This document shows positions 12,401 to 21,495 of a stretch of 64,000 nucleotides of DNA, in pieces. The notes beneath the pieces were generated by a model that had not been told where the DNA came from, made no database searches, and saw only the letters and a list, made by a program, of their open reading frames with translations. Made by a program: the position numbers and the translations under genes. The stretch is from Mimachlamys varia. Taxonomy: Eukaryota; Mollusca; Bivalvia; Pectinida; Pectinidae. Location of the stretch: positions 1,587,501-1,651,500 of the forward strand of contig OX392530.1 in NCBI GenBank assembly GCA_947623455.1, given 5' to 3'. Every line of letters starts with the position of its first letter. Position 1 is the stretch's first letter.

Positions 12401-15400
12401 TCTTGTAGGCCACTAGCTTATGAGGTAAGGTAGTCGTTAACACTACTGATTGAAATGAGCAGATGCTCGATTGACAAAAAACTTCTTATTTTTGTTCCTA
12501 ATTGTGTTTAGTTGTCATTATAAAGAACTTAAAATAATTCAAAACTCTTTATTATGCTGTACGATGATGATTTTTTTTCTGAAAATAGAAATATTGTGTC
12601 TGATATTTTATACGTGATTGTGTTTTGCTATATAAATCGTGTTTGATTGTACAATCTATGACGTCTGCCCTGTTCTAGGGGTGGATAACGGTCTAGACTT
12701 AGTGCTGAATGCTGAGGACTATGACAGTATGGTTGGCCTCCACAGTAGTAGCGGAGTAAAAGTCCTCCTCCACAGTGCCACCGAGGTCCCAATGCCTGAG
12801 TACGGAAACGAGCTCCCGACTGGTCGGCACGGATTCATGGAGGTCCAGGTCTCCAAGGTATGCACGAGACATATACGACATCATTACGTCAATGTCGCCC
12901 GGTTACTAAATGGGGATACATCCAAAGTAATAATGCATCAATGACACCCATGGGAAATGCATGCATTTCAGTGAAGGTGTCGACGTTATACAGTATGTCG
13001 ACATTTGGTCAGTACTAATGTACAATGTTATGGCATTGACGTCCAGTTATCCGATGTATAAGTTAGCTTATACCTCAGAAATGACAGCAAGTTTTATAGT
13101 CACTATTTTTGTAAATATTTTGTACCCTGTTATATGAAGATGGACGATTTTGAGTATGTTTATAAGTGTGTTTACTTGTTGTGATTGAGAATGATGACTT
13201 GGTTCTCACTTTGAGAACTTCATGTTTACTTGGATGGGACCAAGATTTACATGGCGGGTGTCGTCGATGAAGCAGAATACGCTAACTCTTCCGGAACACC
13301 TGGTCTTATTCTCTGTACTTTTACAAGTCTTTCCTTTTTCATATTCTCCCCCTAGTTTTATAGATTTTGAGTTCGGATTATGGTTTTATTGACGTTTTCG
13401 TAATTTCTTATTTTTATGCATCAATGACACCTATGGAGAAATTCATTCATTTAGGTTCAAGGTGTCGAAATTGTACAGTGTGTCGATATTATATATGGCG
13501 ATGTTATGGCATTGGCGTCAGCATCACACAAAAGGCGTCTTTTCATCCAATGATGAAAACAAACACGTACCAGGTATTGCATCCACGGTCTATCAATATC
13601 AACGATCTTCAATAAGAACAACATAACGATGTCTGTGGGCTTGTAAAAACTCAACTGGTTTTCTAAGATGAAATAGTGAATTCCTTCCCAATCTAGTATG
13701 ATAATTGCTTGAGTAAGCGAATTTAAATGTCACATTTCTTAAGAGTAATAATGGCATCACATCAACAAAAAAATTCTGAAAACTGCCTGATGCACATTTT
13801 AAAATTCCTTCTTCGATTTATTCAATATGCGACTTTGAAAATATTTTTGTTTCGACAGGCACAAAATGTCCCTCCGCCCCACGGAAAGTGTGTGAGCCGG
13901 CAGCTGATGTACATGGATATGTATTCCTACACCGTCGGAGCCTGTCAAATGGAATGTGAAATGAAATACGTTTCTGAGATGTGTCAATGTCGGCAAATAC
14001 ACATGCCTCAGGGAATGTGTGAGTTCATAATATAACACTTTCGAAGTACACGGTTTGAAATTATACAGTAATATTGTTTTATTTTTAAGTTAATAAATTA
14101 AAGAGGCTTTGGACAGCTGACCCTTCTGCTTCTACACGAGTTTAGAAAATTTCGATTACCACCTTTTGGCCCCTTGCTTCATTGAAGAGTCCAAGAAGGA
14201 CGAAACATCTGCATGGTGCAATTTACTTCATATTATCGACATACTGTTTCTATTATTAAATTAAAAAAGTGCAGCATATGTGTGTTTAATGTCATAGTTT
14301 AGACATATTGCCATATAACTACAGGCTAGGAGAGATAGACTTAACCATTAATGAGTCTGCAAAGATAATCATGTCTTCTCGATATTAGAGCAGCTAAACG
14401 AAAGGCAATCATGAAACTCCAGAGAATCCGAAGAACGCCCTTAGTCTTTAACACCACACACGCTACCTTTGTTACACACTTTATCATTGTTGGTACCCTT
14501 ATGACGTATTACAGATTCCCTCCCGCCTTGCAATGTGGGGCAGTACAGCAGATGTGTGCTGGACGCAAAAGGTAATTCACAGTTTATATATTGTTTATAG
14601 TCGAGAGGGGCATTGTTCCCGTACCTTACAAGCATGTTTTGTTCATTTTGAACTGAGAAGTGCGATTTTTCTATGTATTTTCACTATTTCTGGTATGAAA
14701 ACCATGGTTACCACATCAAAAATTACCCCAAAATGCCAAAAAAAAACCATTCATTTTTACCCTTACAAATAGGAATGGTTTTCCTAAAGTTGCCAGAATT
14801 TCACTTCCTGTTAAGCTAGCTTTTCATTTGTAGCCACCCATTTGTTTTAAATATTTTACTGTTTATTTTATTTTCAGATTTAGATACACATAATATTATA
14901 GAGGTTATTCATTGTACAAAAAAGCATGCTTCCGTACACTGCTACAATAGTGTTTTCCTATGTATGTATATATTTCTCTCGTATTACAAAGTACATACGA
15001 CGTTTGTGCACAGTACGAGTGCGATGATCAATATTTTAATTTGTCAATGTATGACCGAAACTAAACGTATTTTTACATACTGATTACAGTGTAAATATAA
15101 TATGGTCATCTTTATTGAAACTGTTCTTTTTTTCATAAGATGACTGAGTATCGGAATAACAATGAGAACTGTTTTGAGTTAGATGATGTGTATGAATACG
15201 AGCCAGTAGAAAAATGGGATATTTTATAATTTCAAAAAATTTTTTTTTATGTCTATATACATGTATAAAATTAGAGAATACCAAAGGGTCAACAAAACCA
15301 TAATCCGGACTCAAAATCGATTAAACTAGATGCAACTTAGGAACAATGAAAATGATTTTGTTTTAGTGAAATACCGCCGGCTCCATGACGACACTTGCAG

Positions 15401-18400
15401 CTGTCCTATACCATGTAGCCAGACCTGGTTCCGACCTGATTTGTCGTACGGTACCATATCCAGGTTCTCCAGGAGCCAGAGAAGGATCCTGGAAGACCCG
15501 CACCTCAGACGGCAATTACACCTTGCACGAGAGAGGGCTTTCCCAGAGGAAATGGACTATTCTACTCTGTATAAATTACACTATCATCTAGCTAAAAAAA
15601 ATCTACAAAACTTTTACCGTGTTCTAAGAAATCTGGAGAGCGTTGACAATGTGCTGAGTCAGGCTAGCAAAGCGATCAAGATTTTCTATGACGTCATACA
15701 GGATACACGTAACTACATGAGAAAGGATCACAGAGTGTACAGCAGGTTCCAGCAATATTGCAAGTTAATTGATGGAGCACGCCTAGGTCTTGAATTCATG
15801 GAGCTGACGTCATATCTTGACAGTCAAATTCGCCTGATGGAATCGGCCGGAAGTACTAAAAATAGAAAAACTTACTATGAAATGATGGTAGCCAGAGCTA
15901 ACATGGATATATACGCCATCAAAAAAGTATTGAACGACAAGGACTTTTTAACCTGGCTCTCAAAACAGTATCCAGACATTTGGTATGTAGATAATGGTGA
16001 CCTACAAAGTAACCCTACGCCAGATGTGTACAGTGTTCCCTCCAATATGGGTTGGATGGACATTTTGAAAACAATGACAACATGTGAAAATCATATCCAA
16101 AAATACATTTCCATAGCCAAAGCTTTCTTGAAAACTGGAGTTATTGATTTGAAACAACTAGAGTCTTTTAACAGAACGTCATTGAAACTTTCAAACGCGT
16201 TCGGGGATCAACGGCAACAGATGCATGTGTTTTATGAAGATTTTGTCGTCGCAAACCTGGACCACCTTAGCTATGTGCTGAGGGTACGAATGGAACCGAT
16301 GACATCCGTGATATCTAAATTTGACCAAAAGTGCACTACAATGTACATCACCAAGGGTATACGAAAGGCCAGTATGTACCTCAACAGATCTGTTGATTTC
16401 CTATCGCAATATTTTATGAGAGAACGAAGTCTTCAGACTGTAGTTAAACATTTTGACTCAAATGAAATGAAATATTTCATGGAAGAAGTGAGAACATTTG
16501 CGTCGGGGACTTTTCACAATAACGAGTTCAGTATGGAGTCAGCAGACTGTCTAGACATGCTACTGGAAGAGTACTACGCCATGCTCAAAGTATACAAACC
16601 TGTCGCAGCGGCTTTAACTGACATTAAGGACAAGGACGACCAAAGCGACATCATGCCAGCAAAAGGGGACTTAAGGAGGTACAGATTCAACAAGGCCGAG
16701 CTTCTTGAAGTAATCATTATCCTTGATGACGTCAACGTGGTGTTGGAGGAGTTCAAACAATCGATGAAAATGAGTCCACAATTTTACAGGTAAATAAATA
16801 TATCCCTCTTGTTTCTTCTTGTACTGTTCTATTGTGTGGATACTATCTGGTTTTGTTCTGGTTCTTCTAAAATGATCTCATTAAAAATAACGGTTTATAA
16901 CAGTTTTATCAAACTGACGTTAAAGTAAATTTAAATGATAGTTTACATATGATGTGTATAAATGCTATTGAAACAAGAATCGTTATGATTATAAGGGACA
17001 ACTTCCTACACCTGAATATCTAATCAAACTGACGTTCAAGTAAATTTTAATAATAATTTACATGTGATATGTAAACATGCTATTGAAACAAGAATCTTTA
17101 TGTTTATAAGGGACAACTTCCTACACCTGAATATCTAATCAAACTGACGTTCAAGTAAATTTAAATGATATTTTACATGTGATGTGTTTACATGCTATTG
17201 AAACAAGAATCTCTTTATGTTTATAAGGGACAACTTCCTACACCTGAATATTTAATCAAACTGACGTTCAAGTAAATTTAAATAATAATTTACATGTGTT
17301 TACATGCTATTGAAACAAGAATCTCTTTATGTTTATAAGGGACAACTTCCTACACCTGAATATCTAATCAAACTGACGTTCAAGTAAATTTTAATAATAA
17401 TTTACATGTGATATGTAAACATACTATTGAAACAAGAATCTTTATGTTTATAAGGGACAACTTCCTACACCTGAATATCTAATCAAACTGACGTTCAAGT
17501 AAATTTAAATAATAATTTACATGTGATATCTAAACATGCTATTGAAACAAGAATCTCTTTATGTTTATAAGGGACAACTTCCTACACCTGAATATCTAAT
17601 CAAACTGACGTTCAAGTAAATTTTAATAATAATTTACATGTGATATGTAAACATGCTATTGAAACAAGAATCTTTATGTTTATAAGGGACAACTTCCTAC
17701 ACCTGAATATCTAATCAAACTGACGTTCAAGTAAATTTAAATGATATTTTACATGTGATGTGTTTACATGCTATTGAAACAAGAATCTCTTTATGTTTAT
17801 AAGGGACAACTTCCTACACCTGAATATCTAATCAAACTGACGTTCAAGTAAATTTAAATAATAATTTACATGTGTTTACATGCTATTGAAACAAGAATCT
17901 CTTTATGTTTATAAGGGACAACTTCCTACACCTGAATATCTAATCAAACTGACGTTCAAGTAAATTTTAATAATAATTTACATGTGATATGTAAACATAC
18001 TATTGAAACAAGAATCTTTATGTTTATAAGGGACAACTTCCTACACCTGAATATCTAATCAAACTGACGTTCAAGTAAATTTAAATAGTAATTTACATGT
18101 GATATCTAAACATGCTACTGAAATAAGAATCTTTATGTTTATAAGGGACAACTTCCTACACCTGAATATCTAATCAAACTGACGTTCAAGTAAATTTAAA
18201 TAATAATTTACATGTGTTTACATGCTATTGAAACAAGAATCTCTTTATGCTTATAAGGGACAACTTCCTACACCTGAATATCTAATCAAACTGACGTTCA
18301 AGTAAATTTTAATTAATAATTTACATGTGATATGTAAACATACTATTGAAACAAGAATCTTTATGTTTATAAGGGACAACTTCCTACACCTGAATATCTA

Positions 18401-19440
18401 ATCAAACTGACGTTCAAGTAAATTTAAATAATAATTTACATGTGATATCTAAACATGCTATTGAAACAAGAATCTCTTTATGTTTATAAGGGACAACTTC
18501 CTACACCTGAATATCTAATCAAACTGACGTTCAAGTAAATTTAAATAATAATTTACATGTGATATCTAAACATGCTATTGAAACAAGAATCTCTTTATGT
18601 TTATAAGGGACAACTTCCTACACCTGAATATCTAATCAAACTGACGTTCAAGTAAATTTAAATAATAATTTACATGTGATATGTAAACATACTATTGAAA
18701 CAAGAATCTCTTTATGTTTATAAGGGACAACTTCCTACACCTGAATATCTAATCAAACTGACGTTCAAGTAAATTTAAATAATAATTTACATGTGTTTAC
18801 ATGCTATTGAAACAAGAATCTCTTTATGCTTATAAGGGACAACTTCCTACACCTGAATATCTAATCAAACTGACGTTCAAGTAAATTTTAATTAATAATT
18901 TACATGTGATATGTAAACATGCTATTGAAACAAGAATCTCTTTATGTTTATAAGGGACAACTTCCTACACCTGAATGTCTTGTTTCACGAGCTGAGATTC
19001 CAACAGCTGACACAACAAATTGACTACACGATATTTGCCCTCATGGGTAAGTACGCAGAAATTGTAGCTGTTATAATTAATTAATTTATTGTTGTTATGG
19101 ATGAATTATGAATATATAAATAAAACAGGATGTGTGTTAATCAGAGATTCATTGAACAATTAACATTCATAAATAATCGAAAAGTACACATTCGCAGCCA
19201 GAATATGTCGCCTTCCTAAAGCTTATTTTTGTGTTAACAGGAGATATCGGCGGTGCCATGGGATTGTGTATCGGCGCCAGTGCGCTAAGTGTTTTCGAGA
19301 TCATTGACTTCATTTCTGTGATCTTGGGGTCTAGCATGGATAAAAAGAAGCTTCCTGCACCTCCCCATTCCAACATCATCCACGTCAAACCGCAGCCTGA
19401 GGTACCAGCTTACGACAGCGTCTCGGATGCCGTCAAATAA
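6224..19440 (+). CDS. DEG/ENaC sodium channel subunit, 10 exons, giant ectodomain insertion
   Basis: Amiloride-sensitive type channel subunit of the degenerin/ENaC/ASIC family, a trimeric plasma-membrane cation channel. Exons: 6224-6435, 9859-10026, 11066-11239, 12055-12179, 12679-12857, 13859-14018, 14515-14571, 15367-16789, 18955-19046, 19241-19440. All introns are GT-AG and every phase joins, giving 2790 nt including the stop (929 aa). Landmarks: HG at residues 56-57, TM1 about 72-90, FPAVTIC at 115-121, Cys-rich ectodomain in exons 4-8, DNF start of the pre-TM2 strand in exon 9, TM2 with GAS at 875-877, short cytosolic tail. Oddities: about 430 helical residues (roughly 392-825) replace a loop of about 35 residues, and introns 2, 4 and 8 carry junction-copying repeats. 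Gating stimulus cannot be inferred. Family call is secure; the exact ATG and any 5' UTR exon are inferred. Confidence 0.93.
7026..7185. mobile_element. MITE with 54-bp terminal inverted repeats
   Basis: The left arm (7026-7079, starting ATAAGGATTGTACCTCATTT) and right arm (7132-7185) are reverse complements with a single mismatch by eye. Inside the left half a second palindrome, CGGTAGTATGCCCGC-AGTTG-GCGGGCATACTACCG, is nested. A short related piece, ACTGCGTATACGGTA, recurs at about 7728. It encodes no protein, so it must be mobilised in trans if it is a transposon. Confidence 0.65.
7798..8535. mobile_element. Composite inverted-repeat element
   Basis: GTTACATGGTTTGTGAAGG (about 7799) is answered by CCTTCACACACCATGTAAC (about 7899-7917), with an inner hairpin TATTTGGC-GAGGCCGAAGGCC-GAGGCCAAATA. 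TTATCCTTTCACTA (about 7922) is answered by TAGTGGAAGGATAA near 8500. The whole looks like a non-coding element with multiple inverted repeats; exact ends are uncertain. Confidence 0.45.
9859..10026 (+). CDS. DEG/ENaC exon 2: TM1 and FPAVTIC
   Basis: Encodes residues 71-127. The hydrophobic TM1 begins IIWFSLCVMSTCLLAVDI and is followed by YPVSVNVQV and the family signature FPAVTICNQNSF. Acceptor AAATACAG, donor CTTCCG/GTGAGT. The last six exon bases plus the donor are repeated downstream in the intron. Confidence 0.93.
10021..10372 (+). repeat. 44-bp x 8 tandem repeat copying the exon 2 donor site
   Basis: Unit 1 is the end of exon 2 itself (CTTCCG) plus GTGAGTGTTTAGG. Copies start at about 10021, 10065, 10109, 10153, 10197, 10241, 10286 and 10329. 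Six of the eight keep a GT at the junction; copy 6 reads GAGAGT and copy 7 GCGAGT. Using any downstream copy would extend the exon into CGG TGA, an immediate stop. Several units also contain TCAAGGTCA, a nuclear-receptor half-site-like sequence. Confidence 0.9.
11066..11239 (+). CDS. DEG/ENaC exon 3: early ectodomain
   Basis: Encodes residues 127-185, including HYEILKALYG and an Asn-rich stretch with potential N-glycosylation (WSNITME). The acceptor GCCATTGAAG joins phase 2 to exon 2; donor GTAAGT. This is the poorly conserved finger/beta-ball region of the family, so support comes from phase, splice sites and position. Confidence 0.85.
12055..12179 (+). CDS. DEG/ENaC exon 4: first Cys-rich segment
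   Basis: Encodes residues 185-227, with CKWKGETCAWSDF and GQCFTFLG, matching the family's C-x-(G)-x2-C ... G-x-C-Y/F-T-F pattern. Acceptor CCAATAG, donor CCAG/GTAAGG, phase 1. A similar TAGTTGCAAA occurs about 31 nt upstream of the acceptor, possibly a small duplicate of the site. Confidence 0.9.
12149..12410 (+). repeat. Diverged ~57-bp tandem repeat copying the exon 4 donor site
   Basis: The exon end GACAGTAGGATTGTCGACAT followed by CCCAG/GTAAGG and then a TATCTTCTAGGTA phrase recurs in decayed form. Junctions are at about 12180, 12241, 12298 and 12353, with a partial fifth unit starting GAGGACGACAGAAGGATT near 12382. Junction bases are CAG/GTAAGG, CAG/GTGAGA, CAA/GTGAAA and AAA/GTAACG, so GT is retained in all four. 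More diverged, hence older, than the repeats in introns 2 and 8. Confidence 0.75.
12679..12857 (+). CDS. DEG/ENaC exon 5: ectodomain core
   Basis: Encodes residues 227-286. GLDLVLNAEDYDS and VKVLLHSATEVPMP match the family's GL-L-LN and G-KVLIH-P-E-P strands of the palm/beta-ball. Acceptor CTGTTCTAG, donor AAG/GTATGC, phase 0. Confidence 0.92.
12934..13525. repeat. Direct repeat pair flanking a dispersed element in intron 5
   Basis: About 115 bp beginning ATGCATCAATGACACC-ATGG (12934-13053) recurs in diverged form at 13416-13525, ending GTTATGGCATTG-CGTC in both. Between the two lies a copy of the dispersed family X element. The element either inserted into a tandem duplication or was flanked by one later. 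Confidence 0.65.
13127..13400 (-). repeat. Dispersed family X, copy 1 (reverse orientation)
   Basis: Reverse-orientation copy of a repeat found about ten times in the window. Diagnostic blocks on the + strand here: ATATGAAGATGGACG, then GATTTACATGG-GGGTGTCGTC, GATGAAGCAGAA, CTTCCGGAACACCTGGTC and GAGTTCGGATTATGG. The orientation used for naming is the one starting TCAACAAAACCATAATCCGA. The family name is mine; I do not know a published one. Confidence 0.75.
13859..14018 (+). CDS. DEG/ENaC exon 6: Cys-rich domain
   Basis: Encodes residues 287-340. HGKCVSRQLMY, YTVGACQMECEMK and MCQCRQIHMPQG match the thumb-domain Cys pattern of the family. Acceptor TTTCGACAG. I chose donor ATGT/GTGAGT, phase 1, because it joins exon 7 in frame; reading through ends at a TAA about 17 nt further on. 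Confidence 0.9.
14095..14295 (+). mobile_element. Retrozyme-like element with degenerate hammerhead (intron 6)
   Basis: The hammerhead-like core is at about 14176-14219: TTCA-TTGAAGA, stem II GTCC..GGAC, then GAAAC and GCA-TGGTGC. Compared with the active consensus, C3 of CUGANGA is U and U16.1 is C, so it should be inactive. Flanks match the copies at 54.7 and 59.4 kb, including CACCTTTTGGCCCC upstream and the shared end GTGCAGCATATGTGTG. It lies in intron 6 in the same sense as the gene. Confidence 0.7.
14515..14571 (+). CDS. DEG/ENaC exon 7: 57-nt Cys exon
   Basis: A very short exon encoding residues 340-359, with PPCNVGQYSRCVLDAK, the family's central C-x5-7-C pair. Acceptor GTATTACAG, donor AAAAG/GTAATT, phase 1 on both sides. 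It bridges exon 6 and exon 8 in frame. Confidence 0.88.
15273..15345 (+). repeat. Dispersed family X, terminal fragment
   Basis: Carries only the outer block: TCAACAAAACCATAATCCGG, ACTCAAAATCGATTAAACTA. It ends about 20 nt before the exon 8 acceptor, so the repeat remnant forms part of the sequence just upstream of that splice site. The ATG at 15330 falls inside it and is not the start of the channel exon. Confidence 0.7.
15367..16789 (+). CDS. DEG/ENaC exon 8: last Cys cluster plus ~430-aa insertion
   Basis: Encodes residues 359-833 in one exon. It opens with the canonical TCSCPIPC (Cys 369, 371, 375) and an aromatic-Ser stretch as in other family members. From about residue 392 (SRSQRRILEDP) to 825 the sequence matches nothing I know: Leu/Lys/Glu-rich and probably helical, with four Cys and two N-glycosylation sequons (NRTS, NRSV), consistent with an extracellular location. 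It returns to family sequence at FYR-DNF. In ASIC-type channels the same interval is about 35 residues, at the knuckle. Acceptor GATTTTGTTTTAG, donor TTTTACAG/GTAAAT, phase 2. The reading frame is open throughout and joins both neighbours, so it is not a frameshift artefact. Confidence 0.9.
16904..18976 (+). repeat. ~115-bp x 18 tandem repeat copying the exon 9 acceptor
   Basis: Units of 112-117 bp fill almost all of intron 8. Each contains AACAAGAATC, CTTTATGTTTATAAG and then GGACAACTTCCTACACCTGA, the first bases of exon 9. Decoy junctions lie near 16994, 17111, 17228, 17340, 17455, 17572, 17687, 17804, 17916, 18031, 18146, 18258, 18374, 18491, 18608, 18725 and 18837; the eighteenth, at 18955, is the real acceptor. 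In decoys the exon copy continues AATATCTAA, giving an in-frame stop after a few residues. A GTAAAT 44 nt downstream of each decoy could serve as a donor. The 5'-most unit is the most diverged. Confidence 0.92.
18955..19046 (+). CDS. DEG/ENaC exon 9: pre-TM2 strand
   Basis: Encodes residues 833-864. After R833, completed across the junction, it reads DNFLHLNVLFHEL and then IDYTIFALM. This matches the family's DNF-x-LD-x-Y-EEL strand leading to TM2. The acceptor TTTATAAG at 18953-18954 is the only one giving this frame. Its first 22 bases are part of the intron 8 repeat unit. Donor ATGG/GTAAGT, phase 1. Confidence 0.92.
19241..19440 (+). CDS. DEG/ENaC exon 10: TM2, selectivity filter, C-terminus
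   Basis: Encodes residues 864-929. GDIGGAMGLCIGAS is the family's pore signature, with GAS at 875-877 as the selectivity filter, followed by the TM2 helix LSVFEIIDFISVIL. The cytosolic tail is about 36 residues and ends VSDAVK-stop. Acceptor GTGTTAACAG. No canonical AATAAA was spotted nearby; ATTAAA occurs near 20015. Confidence 0.95.
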
Positions 19441-20269
19441 AATAATATCACAGAACACCTAATGACTCCGATTGACAAATATTATTTGTAGAACAATAAT
19501 TGTTTGGTGCGAGGTGGAGTGGACCCATAGGGAGTACTTGGAGGTTGGAAACTTCAGAACTGAGACATTTTAGCCAAGTGAGACGAATTATCTCAAATGA
19601 TCTGGTAGAAGTAAACACTTTATGAAACTGTATTGTGAATTCGGAGACGTTCCCGTATATTTTATACACGGTGTACAGGTATGTGCTACACTGTGGGTAT
19701 GCTTAATACTCTCTGTACATGGCGTACAGCTATTTAATCGGGATACCCAACATCAGGTTTAATACGCAGAGTGATATATCGTATATTTGTTATACTAGAA
19801 GATGGTTTTACCGTACCGAATATTAACACATGTATATTTTATGACGCAATGGGATCGTTCTGTAAAAGGCAATATTTTCGCAGGTGGATATTTTTGTTTA
19901 GCCAGACTCCAAACTGTTCGCGATGTGACAATTTTTGCGCTTCGGTCATGCTGTAACTCGTAGATTTATACGACTTTTACACCGTATGTTTATCGTTAAG
20001 ATACATGTTCTTATAATTAAATTGCATTTGGCTTTATATAAAACGAACACATTAATCATTAATTAATGTTTAAGATGTTAAGGTGTTTGATTATGTAAAT
20101 TGTCACAATTTTATGTATTTTCCTTTTTACATCGCATCATCTCTTTTAATGTAATGGCAGATTTTAACTGAGGCTGATGAATTATCTTTGTGTGCATTTT
20201 TAATCTAGAAACCATAGTTAGATATCCTGCTTACATTTTAGCGTTAGAATCTTATGACAAAAATAATTA
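19441..20269. other. 3' UTR and downstream non-coding DNA of the channel gene
   Basis: No further coding exon seen. The polyadenylation site is not identified. Confidence 0.45.
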
Positions 20270-20462
20270 AAGAATACTGAAGCCTCAACAAAATCATAAT
20301 CCGAACTCAATATGGATTAAACCAGCGGCAAAATATGAACAAAATCGAAAGATTTACATGGAGATCCCTGTAAAACTACAGGAAAATAAGACCAGTTATG
20401 CCGGAAAAGTAAGCGTCTTCTGCTTCATCGACGACACCCGCCATGTAAATCTTGGTCATAGA
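20270..20462 (+). repeat. Dispersed family X, forward copy
   Basis: Carries TCAACAAAATCATAATCCGA, GATTTACATGGAGATCCC, GTAAGCGTCTTCTGCTTCAT and CGACGACACCCGCCATGTA. Inside the element GATTTACATGG and CCATGTAAATC are inverted arms about 110 nt apart. It faces the reverse copy just downstream. Confidence 0.75.
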
Positions 20463-20523
20463 TAAAATACAGATTGTGTGAGTCAATAATATCACTATAA
20501 CAACGTCTACTCCTGGGAATGTT

Positions 20524-20670
20524 TTTATGAAGATGGACGTTTTTGAGTATGCTCATTAGTGTGTTTAAATGTTGTGATTGACAATGATACTCGGTTCTCA
20601 TTTTGAGAACTTGATGTTTACTTCGATGTGACAAAGATTTACATGGTAGGTGTCGTCGATGAAGCAGTGG
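20524..20670 (-). repeat. Dispersed family X, reverse copy (partial)
   Basis: Contains ATGAAGATGGACGTTTTTGA, GTTCTCATTTTGAGAACTTG and GATTTACATGGTAGGTGTCG, then is cut off after GATGAAGCAG. Together with 20270-20462 it makes an inverted pair. Confidence 0.7.
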
Positions 20671-21118
20671 TGGGTGTCATATACATTTAATACTTTGTTC
20701 AAGCTTCAAAATGTAGCAAATAATAATTCATTTAACAGATCAACATCGAGGAATGTTTTACAGCGAACGTTAACCGGATACAGCATTTGTTATGTGATCG
20801 TCCAGTGCAGTGCACTTATTAATACGCAGTGATCAGGTCCGTGCTGCTGTTTAAAGGCATATTGAATGATATATATTGCTATTGCATTGTAGTTTGCACG
20901 GCATTCTATGAAGGACAAATTGGTAATGCATGCATCTACATGCCGTGGTGAGCAGTTCACGTATTTATCAATAGCTGATAGTCAATTGTCCCGATAAACG
21001 ATCCCACATTTGATAATTTATGAGACGAAATCCATGGAGGATCCTAGAATATCACGCCGAGTTGACATATCACTCGAAGGTCAACACTGTCAATTATTTA
21101 TACTTAATATTCGATTGT
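20671..21118. other. Non-coding DNA, no gene seen
   Basis: Nothing recognisable apart from short open frames. Confidence 0.5.
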
Positions 21119-21495
21119 GATTACGTTTGAGAAGCATTGTTGTTATGGTACTGTATATCTATACTTACTACAGTATTCGATCGTGTTTACTTTAAAGAAG
21201 CATTGTTGTTATGGTACTGTATATCTATACTTACTACAGTATTCGATCGTGTTTACTTTAAAGAAGCATTGTTGTTATGGTACTGTATATCTATACTTAC
21301 TACAGTATTCGATCGTGTTTACTTTAAAGAAGCATTGTTGTTATGGTACTGTATATCTATACTTACTACAGTATTCGATCGTGTTTACTTTAAAGAAGCA
21401 TTGTTGTTATGGTACTGTATATCTATACTTACTACAGTATTCGATTGCGTTTACTTTAGAGAAGCATTGTTGTTATGGTACTGTATATCTATTTA
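21119..21495. repeat. 66-bp minisatellite, about 5.7 copies
   Basis: Near-identical 66-bp units containing GAAGCATTGTTGTTATGG and CTTACTACAGTATTCGATCG. Because 66 is a multiple of three, two frames stay open (178 and 119 codons), but there is no start context, domain or splice support. I treat the open frames as repeat artefacts. Confidence 0.85.

Noticed and set aside
14019..14035. Exon 6 reading on to a stop at 14035
   Set aside because: The GTGAGT donor at 14019 gives an in-frame join to the Cys exon at 14515 and preserves the family pattern.
15330..15366. ATG at 15330 as start of a 487-residue protein
   Set aside because: These bases are a remnant of dispersed repeat X; the exon starts at the acceptor ending 15366 and joins exon 7 in phase.
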